From JBAWWY01 sp037144355 (GTDB taxonomy: Bacteria > Bacillota > Clostridia > Peptostreptococcales > Anaerovoracaceae): a stretch of 64,000 nt of DNA. Below, piece after piece: positions 51,589 through 61,614 of the stretch. The stretch's first letter is position 1, and every line of letters starts with the position of its first letter. The translations under genes were made by a program, and so were the position numbers. The notes under the pieces were generated by a model. The model did not search any database, had not been told where the DNA came from, and saw only the letters and a program-made list of their open reading frames with translations. The stretch is from assembly GCA_037144355.1 (NCBI GenBank), contig JBAWWY010000003.1, positions 42,225 through 106,224 on the forward strand. The letters run 5' to 3'.

Positions 51589-54500
51589 TTGTATTTTAAA
51601 AGAATAGATATGCACGGCTTCAAATCATTTGCCGAACCTGTCTCGGTGGATTTCCACCAAGGGATTACATGTATTGTTGGTCCAAATGGAAGTGGAAAAA
51701 GCAATATTTCTGATGCCATCCGCTGGGTCCTTGGGGAACAAAGTCCCAAGATGCTAAGAGGCGGAAAAATGGAAGAGGTTATTTTTTCCGGTACAGAAAA
51801 TAGGAAGTCAAGGGGAATGGCAGAAGTAACTCTTGTTTTGGACAACCAAAAGGGTATGCTGCCAATTGATTATTCAGAGGTTGCAATTACAAGGAGAATG
51901 TATCGTTCCGGTGAAAGTGAATATTCAATAAACAATCATTCATGCAGATTGAAGGATATCCGTGAATTAATAATGGATACTGGTATCGGTGTGGATGGCT
52001 ATTCCATAATTGGACAGGGGAAAATTTCAGATATCGTTGGAAACAAGCCTGAAAGCCGTAGGGAAATATTTGAAGAGGCAGCTGGCATAGTAAAATACAA
52101 GACGAAAAAGGCTGAAGCTGAAAAGAAGCTGGATGCCACAAATTACAATCTAGAGCGTGTCAATGACATAGTTTATGAAATTGAATCAAGAATTGATGGT
52201 TTGAAGTCGGATAGCGAAAACGCCAAGGAATTTCTTGAATTGAGAGAAAAGTTAAAAAGCATTGAAATTAATACAACTCTTAAAAATATAGAAGCACTTG
52301 AGCTTAAAAACGAGTATATCAAGGATGATTTGCTTGAGACAAATACATTGGTTGACGATAACAAGGATATGAAAGCGCTGATTGATGAAGATATTAGAGA
52401 AAACCAGGGAAAAAACGAAGAGTTGGATGCAATAGGAATAAAGGCAAGGGACGAATTGCTAGAGCAAGTGGAGAATATCAATGTCCTATCCAATAAAAAC
52501 CAGTTGAATCTTGAAAAAATTCTCGCTTGTGAAAACGACATCTTCAGGATTAATCAGGAGAATGAGAATATATCAGCAAAATCCATAAAGGAAGAAATTG
52601 AACTTCAGGAACTATTAATAAAGGAAGCAACCATAAAAGAAACGTTTAGTGATTCAGGGGCCCAATTGCAAGAGCTTCAGGATGTTTTTCTTTCTTTGCA
52701 GAACCAGATAAAAGATGAAGGAAATTCTTTAGATGCAAACAAAAATAAAATATACCAGCTTCACAATGAATCCTTAAGGAATACAAGCGAGATAAACAGC
52801 TATGTGAATCTAGCTGCAACTTTTTCAAAACGAAAAGAACAGATTCAAACCGAGGAAATTGCAATTGGCAATCAAAAAAAATCACTGCTTGAAATAAAGA
52901 AAGTACTTCAAAGCAATAGAGAGACCACAAACGGAGAGCTTCTCATTTTGGAAAAAGAAAGAATCGAGGAGAGCAGAGAACTGGAATTATCAAGAGATAT
53001 GGAAAGTGAACATTCTAGGAATCTTGATAATACGAAAATGACAATAAGCGGAAAATCAGCAAGGAAAAGACTCATTGAGGAGATGGAAAACTCATATGAG
53101 GGATATAACAATGCTGTTAAGTATATAATGAAAAATAAGAGCGAAATTACAGGTATCGTTGGCACAGTAGCTGAGTTGGTACAGGTTCCACAGGGATACG
53201 AGCAGGCATTGGAAGCCGCACTTTCCTCCACCATGCAGAATATTATCTGCAGCGACGATGAAAGCGCCAAGAAGGCTATTAAGGCGCTTAAGGAGAATAA
53301 GGCGGGAAGATTGACATTCCTCCCTATCAACAGCATAAAGGGTGGCAATGCATCATTAAGCAACGATATAACATCATTTAAAGGATATCTTGGACTTGCT
53401 TCAGATAAAGTTTCGTATGATAAAAAACATTTAAACGTTTTCCAGTACCTTTTAGGCAGAGTGGTATTGGTAGACAATATTGACAATGCGGTCAAAATGT
53501 CGAAATATCAATCACATGGGTTGAGATTTGTCACGCTTGAGGGAGAGATTATCAACTCTTCAGGTTCAATAACGGGGGGCGCTATTAGAGCCAACGCACC
53601 AGGAATATTTGAAAGAAGAGGAGAAATCAAGAAACTTGAAAATGAATTGATTGAATTGAAAGCAGGGGAAAATGAACTTGCTTTAAAAATTGATTCAATT
53701 AGGCAGGCAATCAGAGTTATGATAAACAAGATTCAGGATCTTGGACTTCAAATTCAGGACTCGAAAATAAAGCAACTGGGCAATGACGGGGAAATCACGC
53801 AAAATGAAAACAATATATTGTTTAATGAGGAAAATTCAAGGAAACTTCATAATGAACTTTCTCAAATAGACATTGAACTTGCAAACACATCAAGGAAAAT
53901 CGAACAATTAGAGAAATCATCAAAAGATTCAAAAGATGAGGCGATTTTGTTGGAAAACAACATTGACCAGGCTAATGCAATATTTGATGGATTACGGGCA
54001 AAGGGCGAGGAAGCGCTTGAGACTCTAACTAAAAAGAGACTAGCAATGGCTACTCTTGAATCCGAACTCGCAAACGTTCAAATGTCAATTAAGAAAGCAT
54101 ACATTATTGTTGAAGAATTTGTAACTGAAAAAAATGTGAAAGAGCAATTGCTTCTTGCTTTGGTTGGCAAAAAAGACGAACTAAAAAATGAAACAGCTTC
54201 CATGGAAACAACTATGAACGCACTCCTAAAGGAAAAGATTGAAATAGAGGAAGCTTTAAAAAACTCCATTTCCCAAAAGGATTTAATAGTCAACTACTTA
54301 AAAGAGATACAGCTTAAGAGAGAAACAATTATCGAAACTATTTCTACATACCAGGATGAAAAATTCCAGTTGGAATTAAAACTAGCCAAAAACGAGGCGC
54401 AGATAGATGCATATAAAGACAAGCTATGGGACGAATTCGAGATATCATATATTCAAGCGATAGATTATAAAAAAACCGATTTCATCATGGCAGCTGCGCA

Positions 54501-55140
54501 AAGGGAGATTAAAGATATAAAAGGGAGAATCAAGGAATTAGGAGAGATAAATATTGGGGCAATTAAGGAATATGATACAATCAAAGAGAGATATGATTTC
54601 CTTACCACGCAGAGAAAAGATCTCCTTGATGGAATTGCATCATTGAGAAAAATTATTGAAGAGATGGATAAGACCATCAAATCAAGCTTCAAGGAGAGTT
54701 TTGAAAAGATAGCAGATAATTTCCAAACCGCATTTACTGAGCTATTTGGAGGCGGGAGTGCCAAATTGAAACTTGAAGACGAAAGCAGGCCCCTTGAATC
54801 TGGAATTGAGATAGTTGCGCAACCTCCGGGTAAGAAACTGCAGAATATCAATTTGTTGTCAGGTGGAGAAAAAACAATGACAGCAATTGCTCTAATGTTC
54901 GCTGTTCTTAAAGCAAAACCAACGCCATTTTGCATACTTGATGAAGTCGAGGCAGCATTGGATGATTCAAATATTAAAAGGTTTGCGGAGTATTTAAAGA
55001 ATTTCAAAGAAATACAATTCACACTTGTCACACATCAGAAAGCAACAATGGAATACGCGGATATACTATATGGGGTAACCATGCCGGAACGCGGCGTATC
55101 GAAAATATTATCATTAAAACTTGGGAACATGGAGGTCTAG
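51589..55140 (+). CDS. smc: Chromosome partition protein SMC
   Basis: 1183 residues from TTG 51589 (GAGGTG 6 nt upstream; GTG 51580 overlaps that site). Head motifs: Walker A GPNGSGKSN (about 31-39), C-loop LLSGGEKTMTA (about 1090) and Walker B CILDEVEAALDDSN. Two long coiled coils (about 170-490 and 670-1010, rich in E/K/L/N) flank the hinge (about 515-640, with IVGTVAELVQVP). It condenses and segregates the chromosome with ScpAB. Confidence 0.97.
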   Translation: MYFKRIDMHGFKSFAEPVSVDFHQGITCIVGPNGSGKSNISDAIRWVLGEQSPKMLRGGKMEEVIFSGTENRKSRGMAEVTLVLDNQKGMLPIDYSEVAITRRMYRSGESEYSINNHSCRLKDIRELIMDTGIGVDGYSIIGQGKISDIVGNKPESRREIFEEAAGIVKYKTKKAEAEKKLDATNYNLERVNDIVYEIESRIDGLKSDSENAKEFLELREKLKSIEINTTLKNIEALELKNEYIKDDLLETNTLVDDNKDMKALIDEDIRENQGKNEELDAIGIKARDELLEQVENINVLSNKNQLNLEKILACENDIFRINQENENISAKSIKEEIELQELLIKEATIKETFSDSGAQLQELQDVFLSLQNQIKDEGNSLDANKNKIYQLHNESLRNTSEINSYVNLAATFSKRKEQIQTEEIAIGNQKKSLLEIKKVLQSNRETTNGELLILEKERIEESRELELSRDMESEHSRNLDNTKMTISGKSARKRLIEEMENSYEGYNNAVKYIMKNKSEITGIVGTVAELVQVPQGYEQALEAALSSTMQNIICSDDESAKKAIKALKENKAGRLTFLPINSIKGGNASLSNDITSFKGYLGLASDKVSYDKKHLNVFQYLLGRVVLVDNIDNAVKMSKYQSHGLRFVTLEGEIINSSGSITGGAIRANAPGIFERRGEIKKLENELIELKAGENELALKIDSIRQAIRVMINKIQDLGLQIQDSKIKQLGNDGEITQNENNILFNEENSRKLHNELSQIDIELANTSRKIEQLEKSSKDSKDEAILLENNIDQANAIFDGLRAKGEEALETLTKKRLAMATLESELANVQMSIKKAYIIVEEFVTEKNVKEQLLLALVGKKDELKNETASMETTMNALLKEKIEIEEALKNSISQKDLIVNYLKEIQLKRETIIETISTYQDEKFQLELKLAKNEAQIDAYKDKLWDEFEISYIQAIDYKKTDFIMAAAQREIKDIKGRIKELGEINIGAIKEYDTIKERYDFLTTQRKDLLDGIASLRKIIEEMDKTIKSSFKESFEKIADNFQTAFTELFGGGSAKLKLEDESRPLESGIEIVAQPPGKKLQNINLLSGGEKTMTAIALMFAVLKAKPTPFCILDEVEAALDDSNIKRFAEYLKNFKEIQFTLVTHQKATMEYADILYGVTMPERGVSKILSLKLGNMEV

Positions 55141-56067
55141 ATGAAAGACGAAGAAAAGAAACTTTCTATTTTTGGCAAGCTTTCGCAAGGCTTGGCAAAA
55201 ACAAGAAAAAATCTGATGGAAAAAATTGAAGAGACAATAATGACGGCTGGAATTGATGACGACATGATGGAAGAACTTTTAGAAGTTTTGATTTCATCGG
55301 ATATAAGCAATAATACATCTGAGAAAATCATCAGTCTTCTCAAAGACGATATTAGAAAACTTGGAATAAACGACAAGGGAATGATTCTGAGGCAAATCAA
55401 GCATATAATTGCAAAACTCCTTGATAAGGGAGAGAGTCATAAATTATCATCTAAAACGCCTCTTGTTATTTTGATGATTGGTGTAAATGGCGCCGGAAAA
55501 ACTACATCAATAGCGAAGATTGCCGTTCACTTGAAAAAAGAGGGAAAGACAGTACTTTTAGCCGCAGCCGATACATTCCGGGCAGCTGCAATTGAGCAGC
55601 TTGAAGTCTGGGGAAGTAGAAGCGGTGTCAATGTAATAAAACATAAAGAGGGATCAGATCCTTCAGCGGTGATATTCGATGCAATTTCAGCGGCCAAGGC
55701 AAGAGGTATAGATGTGCTTATTGTGGACACTGCCGGCAGGCTTCAAAATAAGAAAAATCTTATGTCCGAATTGGAAAAAATGTACAAGGTTATTGAGAGA
55801 GAGTATCCCGAAGCCGAGAAGGAAACTTTGCTTGTGTTGGATGCATGCACTGGAAAAAACGCCATATCTCAAGCCAAGGAGTTTTCAAACACAACCGATG
55901 TTACGGGAATAGTGCTAACCAAGCTGGATGGAACTGCAAAAGGTGGAATTGTAATAACTATTGCCGACGAATTTGAAATACCGGTTAAATATATAGGTGT
56001 GGGAGAGGGACTTGACGACTTGCAGGAATTTAATCCAAAAACTTTCGCAGAAGCATTGTTTGAATGA
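55141..56067 (+). CDS. ftsY: Signal recognition particle receptor FtsY
   Basis: 308 residues, the short Gram-positive form without the long acidic A domain. N domain helices (about 1-95), then the SRP-type GTPase: GVNGAGKTTSIAKIA (about 118-132), DTFRAAAIEQLEVW, DTAGRLQNKKNLM (about 199-211) and TKLDGTAKGG (about 260-269). It docks SRP-ribosome complexes at the membrane. ATG begins the base after the smc stop. Confidence 0.97.
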   Translation: MKDEEKKLSIFGKLSQGLAKTRKNLMEKIEETIMTAGIDDDMMEELLEVLISSDISNNTSEKIISLLKDDIRKLGINDKGMILRQIKHIIAKLLDKGESHKLSSKTPLVILMIGVNGAGKTTSIAKIAVHLKKEGKTVLLAAADTFRAAAIEQLEVWGSRSGVNVIKHKEGSDPSAVIFDAISAAKARGIDVLIVDTAGRLQNKKNLMSELEKMYKVIEREYPEAEKETLLVLDACTGKNAISQAKEFSNTTDVTGIVLTKLDGTAKGGIVITIADEFEIPVKYIGVGEGLDDLQEFNPKTFAEALFE

Positions 56068-56097
56068 TAATTAATAAAGGAAACAAGGAGAAGGATT

Positions 56098-56973
56098 ATG
56101 GCACATACGGACAACTATAAAAGTGTTAAGAAGATATTATGGTTGATTTTGCTTTTGAATGTTGCGGTGGCCGTTGTGAAAATGGTAATGGGTACTATAG
56201 TAAGCAGCTCATCCATGTTCGCCGATGGAGTTCATTCCTTAAGCGATGGATCTTCCAATGTGGTTGGATTGATTGGTATTGGATTTGCTTCAAAACCAAT
56301 AGATGAGGATCATCCTTACGGACATAACAAATTTGAAACAATTGCGGGACTGTTTATTGCGGTTATGCTTCTTGTTGTTGCCTTGACCATAATCAAGGGA
56401 GGAATTGATAAACTTATCAATCCAGTTATTCCCCACATTACAATTGAAAGCCTAATTGTACTTGGGGGGACGCTTGTGGTCAATATATTTGTTGCCACTT
56501 ATGAAAAGAGAAAAGGAAAGCAGCTGGGAAGTCTTATTCTGATTTCGGATTCAATGCATACCGGAAGCGATATATTCGTTACAATAGGGGTATTAATCAC
56601 TTTGGTTGGAGTAAAATTAGGTTTGCCGCCAATCATTGATCCATTGCTTTCACTAGTAGTTGCTTTGGTAATTATTAAAGCGGCTTACGAAATATTCAGT
56701 GAAACGAATGGAATATTGGCAGACAAGGCTGTTGAAGATGTTAAAACTATTGAAAAAGTAGCCTTAAGTTTTCCAGAAGTGAAAGTTGTTCATAAAATTA
56801 GAAGCAGGGGAACAACGAATTGCATGTATATTGACATGCATGTGCAAGTTAGACCAAATATGACTGTGGAGGATTCCCACGTTTTAATACATCAAATCGC
56901 AGCAAAAATAAAAGAAGATATAAATGAGAATTCACAAACTATAATTCATATTGAACCATATTACGACAAGTAA
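56098..56973 (+). CDS. Cation diffusion facilitator family transporter
   Basis: 291 residues with six membrane segments (about 14-34, 42-62, 78-100, 113-131, 152-172, 175-195) and a cytoplasmic C-terminal ferredoxin-like domain (about 205-290). Metal-site text: SMFADGVHSLSDGSSN in helix 2 and SDSMHTGSDIFVT in helix 5, an Asp/His set typical of Zn/Fe/Mn exporters. PYGHNKFET is the usual loop. The exact metal cannot be read. ATG 56098 follows AAGGAGAAGG. Confidence 0.9.
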   Translation: MAHTDNYKSVKKILWLILLLNVAVAVVKMVMGTIVSSSSMFADGVHSLSDGSSNVVGLIGIGFASKPIDEDHPYGHNKFETIAGLFIAVMLLVVALTIIKGGIDKLINPVIPHITIESLIVLGGTLVVNIFVATYEKRKGKQLGSLILISDSMHTGSDIFVTIGVLITLVGVKLGLPPIIDPLLSLVVALVIIKAAYEIFSETNGILADKAVEDVKTIEKVALSFPEVKVVHKIRSRGTTNCMYIDMHVQVRPNMTVEDSHVLIHQIAAKIKEDINENSQTIIHIEPYYDK

Positions 56974-57013
56974 TATTCAGGTAACATGTTGATATAAGAA
57001 ATGGAGAAATATA

Positions 57014-58342
57014 ATGAGTAAACCAATAGTAGCTGTTGTAGGACGGCCGAATGTAGGAAAATCTACATTTTTCAATAAAATAGTAGGTAGGAGGGTATCA
57101 ATAGTTGAAGATACTCCAGGGGTTACCAGGGATAGGATATACGCAGAAACCGAATGGAGCGGCAAGCCATTTGTCATGATTGATACCGGCGGAATCGAGC
57201 CAGACGTTGACGATGTTATTTTGTCGCAAATGAGAATACAAGCAGAAATAGCAATGGAAACAGCTGATGTCATCTTATTCATTGTGGATGGGAGATCAGG
57301 TGTGACTGCCGCTGACAGGGAAGTTGCACAAATGCTTCAGAAGACAGGTAAAAGAGTAATATTAATTGCAAATAAAATAGATTCAGTAAAATTGCCGGAT
57401 GATTTCTACGATTTTTACGAATTGGGTCTTGGAGAACCAATGGCCATCTCGTCGGCAAACATGCTTGGACTTGGAGAGGTTCTTGATGAAATCGTTGATG
57501 CTTTCCCTAGAGAAATGCAGGATGAAGAGGAAGAAGACACTATCAAGGTATCAATAATAGGCAAGCCAAATGTTGGCAAGTCGTCTCTAATAAATGCATT
57601 ATTAGGAGAAGAGAGGGTTATTGTAAGTGATATTCCGGGAACAACAAGAGATTCAATAGATACGCCATTTACCCATGATGGAGAAAAATTTGTATTGATT
57701 GATACTGCAGGAATAAGAAGAAGAAGCAGAGTCTCAGATAATATCGAAAAATACAGTATAATTAGAGCAATTACCGCCATTGAGAGGTCAGATGTCTGTT
57801 TGCTGATGATAGACGCAACCGAGGGTGTAACAGAACAAGATAAGAGAATCGCAGGTATCTCACACGAAGCTGGCAAAGGTATGGCTATAGTAGTTAACAA
57901 ATGGGACTTGATTGAAAAAGACAATCACACTACAAAAAAATTCGAGAATGATATCAGAGTGGAGCTTCCATTCCTTCAATATGCACCAATTGTCTTTATA
58001 TCGGTATTGAAAAAGCAAAGGATACACAATGTTCTTGAGATTTCAAAGGACATATCAAATCAATGCTCGATGAGAATTCCCACTGGTCAGTTGAATGGAG
58101 TAATTTCCGATGCAATGCTAATGAACCAGCCTCCTTCAGACAAAGGGAAGAGGTTGAAAATATACTATGTTACGCAAGTTGGTGTAAAGCCTCCGTTATT
58201 CTCATTCAAGATAAATGACAGAGAATTAATGCATTTCTCTTATTCAAGATATATGGAGAACAAAATCCGTGCGGCTTTTGGATTCAACGGAACACCAATT
58301 AAATTCGTATTCAGGGAAAAGGGAGAAGATGGAAATGCCTAG
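57014..58342 (+). CDS. der: Ribosome-associated GTPase Der (EngA)
   Basis: 442 residues with two tandem GTPase domains: VVGRPNVGKSTFFNK (about 7-21), DTPGVTRDR, and again IIGKPNVGKSSLINA (about 181-195), DIPGTTRDS, each with its NKxD (IANKID, VVNKWD). The C-terminal KH-like domain includes RIPTGQLNGVI and PPLFSFKIN. It is essential for 50S assembly. The 3' end overlaps plsY by 8 nt. Confidence 0.97.
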   Translation: MSKPIVAVVGRPNVGKSTFFNKIVGRRVSIVEDTPGVTRDRIYAETEWSGKPFVMIDTGGIEPDVDDVILSQMRIQAEIAMETADVILFIVDGRSGVTAADREVAQMLQKTGKRVILIANKIDSVKLPDDFYDFYELGLGEPMAISSANMLGLGEVLDEIVDAFPREMQDEEEEDTIKVSIIGKPNVGKSSLINALLGEERVIVSDIPGTTRDSIDTPFTHDGEKFVLIDTAGIRRRSRVSDNIEKYSIIRAITAIERSDVCLLMIDATEGVTEQDKRIAGISHEAGKGMAIVVNKWDLIEKDNHTTKKFENDIRVELPFLQYAPIVFISVLKKQRIHNVLEISKDISNQCSMRIPTGQLNGVISDAMLMNQPPSDKGKRLKIYYVTQVGVKPPLFSFKINDRELMHFSYSRYMENKIRAAFGFNGTPIKFVFREKGEDGNA

Positions 58343-58931
58343 TTCAATAACATTAATTCTGGCTTCAATATTCTGCTATTTCTTAGGAAATATATCTCCA
58401 TCCATAATTCTTGGCAAATTGATTGCCAAGAAAGATATTAGAACTCTGGGAAGCGGAAATGCCGGGACTACGAATGTATTAAGAACCATGGGAAAGGTTC
58501 CAGCAGCAATAACGCTAATCGTGGATATCGCTAAAGGAGCAGTTGCGGTTATTGTTGGGAATTATTTTGGCGGACAGGATTTGGCAATGCTTTGCGGTCT
58601 TGCCGCATTTATTGGTCATATTTGGCCTGCCTTGTATGGTTTCAAAGGCGGCAAGGGAATCGCCACAGCTGCTGGAGTTATAATAACGCTTGAGCCACTT
58701 ATGGGATTAATAGTAGCGGTAATAGGCGTAGGCGTAATTGCAGTTTCAAAGCGTGTTTCAATCGGCGCTATGGTAGCGGCAGTTTCACTTCCAATAGTTT
58801 CTTATTTTTTCGATCCCAAATATGTCATATGGTCATGTATAATGGCAATAATAATTTTTATTAGACATAGAGAAAACATCAAGAGGCTTATAAAGGGCGA
58901 AGAGCCAAAATTGAATTTCAAACTCAAATAA
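58335..58931 (+). CDS. plsY: Glycerol-3-phosphate acyltransferase PlsY
   Basis: 198 residues from ATG 58335 (GGGAG 9 nt upstream; ATG 58329 is nearer, 3 nt). Integral membrane with about five segments. Family motifs: SGNAGTTNVLRTMGK (about 36-50), FKGGKGIATAAG (about 101-112) and RHRENIKRL near the end. It transfers the acyl group from acyl-phosphate (PlsX product) to glycerol-3-phosphate. It couples with gpsA, 14 nt downstream. Confidence 0.95.
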   Translation: MPSSITLILASIFCYFLGNISPSIILGKLIAKKDIRTLGSGNAGTTNVLRTMGKVPAAITLIVDIAKGAVAVIVGNYFGGQDLAMLCGLAAFIGHIWPALYGFKGGKGIATAAGVIITLEPLMGLIVAVIGVGVIAVSKRVSIGAMVAAVSLPIVSYFFDPKYVIWSCIMAIIIFIRHRENIKRLIKGEEPKLNFKLK

Positions 58932-58945
58932 GGGAGGCGCTTAAT

Positions 58946-59953
58946 TTGGAAGATAGAATCACAATATTGGGTGCTGGAAGCTGGGGCACGGCTCTGGCAA
59001 TTTCTCTTTCATCAAATGGAAGAGATGTCAATTTATGGGGAAGAAATTCTGACAGGTTGGAAGAAATTATTTCGACGAGAGAAAATATCAAATATCTGCC
59101 AGGAATAAAACTGGATTCGAGAATCAACATTATAAAGGATATGCAAAGGGCTATTGAAAACTCTAATATTATCGTTTGCTCTGTTGCATCTCAAGCTTTT
59201 AGACCTTTGATTAAAGATATAAAACCTTACTTAAAAGAAGGCTCCATTATAGTCAATACCGCCAAAGGGATTGAAAGAGAAAGCCATATGAGACTTTCAG
59301 AAGTGGCAGCTCAGGAAATTCCAAAAACGGGTTTTGTAGCCTTGTCAGGACCTTCACATGCGGAGGAGGTCTCCAGGGGGATGCCTACGACTCTAGTCTC
59401 AGCATCTGAAGACATACTTTTAGCCCAGAGGATACAGGATATATTCATGTCCAACAGATTAAGGATATATACCAATCCTGATGTCATTGGTGTTGAATTG
59501 GGAGGCGCTCTAAAGAATATTATTGCCCTTGGTGCTGGAATCTCTGATGGAATGGGTTTTGGCGACAATGCAAAGGCGGCAATGATGACAAGGGGTATTA
59601 CAGAGATATCTAGACTTGGCATTAGGATGGGAGCCAAACAGTCCACTTTTTCAGGCCTTTCTGGGATTGGCGATCTAATTGTAACATGCACGAGCCTACA
59701 TAGTAGGAATAGAAGATGTGGTATGCTCATAGGCCAAGGTGTTAGACCAGACGATGCAATAAAGGAAATTGGAATGGTAGTAGAAGGAGTATTTGCTGCT
59801 GGGGCGGCATATGAACTTTCTAAGGAAATGAAAGTAGAATTGCCCATAACTGAGCAGATATATTATGTATTGAGGGAAGAGATTACAGCAAAGGATGCAG
59901 TAATCAAACTCATGGGTAGAGGGAAAAAACACGAAGAGGAAGAAATACTATAG
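58946..59953 (+). CDS. gpsA: NAD(P)-dependent glycerol-3-phosphate dehydrogenase
   Basis: 335 residues from TTG 58946 (GGGAGG upstream). Rossmann motif TILGAGSWGTALAISL (about 5-20), NTAKGIERE, LSGPSHAEEVSRGMPT (about 133-148), GVELGGALKNIIALGAG with the catalytic Lys, and the TFSGLSGIGDLIVTC end. It makes sn-glycerol-3-phosphate for PlsY. Last gene of the der-plsY-gpsA unit; a strong terminator follows. Confidence 0.96.
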   Translation: MEDRITILGAGSWGTALAISLSSNGRDVNLWGRNSDRLEEIISTRENIKYLPGIKLDSRINIIKDMQRAIENSNIIVCSVASQAFRPLIKDIKPYLKEGSIIVNTAKGIERESHMRLSEVAAQEIPKTGFVALSGPSHAEEVSRGMPTTLVSASEDILLAQRIQDIFMSNRLRIYTNPDVIGVELGGALKNIIALGAGISDGMGFGDNAKAAMMTRGITEISRLGIRMGAKQSTFSGLSGIGDLIVTCTSLHSRNRRCGMLIGQGVRPDDAIKEIGMVVEGVFAAGAAYELSKEMKVELPITEQIYYVLREEITAKDAVIKLMGRGKKHEEEEIL

Positions 59954-59956
59954 TTG

Positions 59957-59994
59957 AAGCTCGTGATATTAATAAAATATCACGAGCTTTTTTA
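59957..59994 (+). terminator. Terminator of der-plsY-gpsA
   Basis: Perfect 14-bp stem (59957-59970 with 59976-59989), 5-nt loop, T-run. Confidence 0.92.
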
Positions 59995-60025
59995 ATTATC
60001 AATAAGTCGATATTCAATTCATACT

Positions 60026-61240
60026 CTAAAGTATATTATCTCCAAAACCGTAGTTTTCAATGACATAATCAAGATCTTTGTCGCCACGTCCACTCAAATT
60101 GACTAAAATAGATCCAAATTTTTGTTCTTTAGCAAGTTTCATGGCGTAAGCCACGGCATGGGCGCTTTCAATCGCCGGTATTAGTCCTTCTTTTCTGGAC
60201 AATGTAAAAAATGCATTTATTGTTTCTTCATCGGTGGCGGTTACATACTTAACTCTTTCTACATCTCTCAGGAAAGCATGTTCTGGACCAACTCCAGGAT
60301 AATCCAAGCCACTGGCTATGGAATGAACAGGTAGAGGAAGTCCTTCATCGTCTTGTAGAAGTATGCTTTCGAATCCATGGAGTATTCCTTTTCTTCCAAA
60401 TGACAAAGTTGCTGCATTATCGCCTATAGCTGGTCCTTTGCCCATTGGTTCCACGCCGTAAATTTCCACAGGATCATCAAGGAAAGCTGTGAATAAGCCT
60501 ATTGCATTACTTCCACCCCCAACGCACGCCACAAGGGCATCTGGAAGCTCTCCGGTCATTTCCTTGAACTGGTCTCTTGCTTCAATTCCAACTACAGATT
60601 GAAAATCTCTAACCATCATTGGAAAAGGATGTGGTCCGACTACGGAACCTATGCAATATATTGAATCCTCGTAATTATTCATATAAGCTTCAAAAGCAGA
60701 ATCGACAGCTTCTTTCAAGGTTTTCAACCCAAAAGTTACTGGAATGACCTTGGCGCCTAGGATTTTCATTCTAGCCACATTTGGAGCTTGTTTTGCTATA
60801 TCAACTTCTCCCATATGGATTTCGCACTCTAAGCCGAAAAAGGCTGCAGCTGTTGCAAGAGCTACTCCGTGCTGTCCAGCACCGGTTTCAGCAATTAAAC
60901 GTTTCTTGCCCATATATTTGGCGAGAAGACCCTCACCCATGCAATGGTTGAGCTTGTGTGCGCCAGTATGGTTTAAATCTTCTCTTTTCATGTATATCTG
61001 CGTTCTTCCGTACATGTTAGAAAGATTTTCACAATGATATACAGGTGTGGGCCTTCCCTGGAATTCTTTTCTGATTCTTCTCAATTCATTGATAAAATGT
61101 GCTGAATGACAAATTGTTTCATAAGCATAAGTAATTTCTTTAAAGCCTGGAATTAATTGGGGAGGAAGAAAGCTTCCACCATATTCTCCAAAATAACCAT
61201 CTTTGTTTGGGTAGTTTTTGCTGTAAGTCTTGTAATCCAT
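60026..61240 (-). CDS. trpB: Tryptophan synthase beta chain (stand-alone)
   Basis: 404 residues. PLP Schiff-base Lys in KREDLNHTGAHKLNH (about 90-104), AETGAGQHGVA with the catalytic Glu/Gly loop, GGGSNAIG phosphate loop (about 235-242) and the closing LSGRGDKDLDYV. The text is of the common TrpB1 type. It makes tryptophan from serine and indole; no trpA or other trp gene is in the window. ATG 61240 follows AAAAGGAG and is preceded by a Trp T-box. Confidence 0.95.
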   Translation of the reverse strand: MDYKTYSKNYPNKDGYFGEYGGSFLPPQLIPGFKEITYAYETICHSAHFINELRRIRKEFQGRPTPVYHCENLSNMYGRTQIYMKREDLNHTGAHKLNHCMGEGLLAKYMGKKRLIAETGAGQHGVALATAAAFFGLECEIHMGEVDIAKQAPNVARMKILGAKVIPVTFGLKTLKEAVDSAFEAYMNNYEDSIYCIGSVVGPHPFPMMVRDFQSVVGIEARDQFKEMTGELPDALVACVGGGSNAIGLFTAFLDDPVEIYGVEPMGKGPAIGDNAATLSFGRKGILHGFESILLQDDEGLPLPVHSIASGLDYPGVGPEHAFLRDVERVKYVTATDEETINAFFTLSRKEGLIPAIESAHAVAYAMKLAKEQKFGSILVNLSGRGDKDLDYVIENYGFGDNIL

Positions 61241-61291
61241 TTTTTCTCCTTTTCAAATTTCACAAGATATAACGAAAAGGGTTTTCTCTGC

Positions 61292-61550
61292 AACAAAAAA
61301 CACCTATCCTAAAAAACAAGGACAAGTGTTAACCTGCGGTACCACCTTGGTTGATGTTTAAAAAACATCCGCTCTGCAGAGTGCTATCACACCCTTAGTC
61401 TATAACGCTGACAAGCGTCTTTGCTACTGAGATGAATCCTTTCGCATCGCCCTCGGAGGCCCATTTATCTACATCTTCTCTATTCGGCTCACACCATCTC
61501 CGAACTCGCTTGAAGCCAGGTTTGTAGTTTTACTTCCTCTTCTACGGTTT
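61292..61550 (-). promoter_or_regulatory. T-box leader of trpB (specifier TGG, Trp)
   Basis: On the minus strand the core AAGGTGGTACCGCAGG is at 61348-61333. A terminator follows (stem 61330-61320 with 61309-61299, two wobble pairs, then T-run). In stem I a CTACA/TGTAG helix leads to ATAAATGGGCC, in which TGG (61463-61461) is in the specifier position. The AGTTCGGAGATGGTG bulge text is typical of T-box stem I. Confidence 0.93.
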
Positions 61551-61556
61551 AGAGAA

Positions 61557-61585
61557 ATATTAGCATTAAGATTTTAATCTGTCAA
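61557..61585 (-). promoter_or_regulatory. Promoter of the trpB T-box transcript
   Basis: Minus strand TTGACA (61585-61580), 17-nt spacer, TAATAT (61562-61557). It starts 30 nt beyond the cls stop. Confidence 0.8.
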
Positions 61586-61614
61586 CAATATTTTGAAATA
61601 AATATTTGGCATAT

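Noticed and set aside
52173..52541. Minus-strand frame in the smc coiled coil
   Set aside because: Ser/Leu/Phe-rich reverse translation of a Glu/Lys-rich coiled coil; a usual artefact.
61586..61614. Terminator for cls
   Set aside because: Only a weak AT palindrome, no convincing stem and T-run before the trpB promoter.
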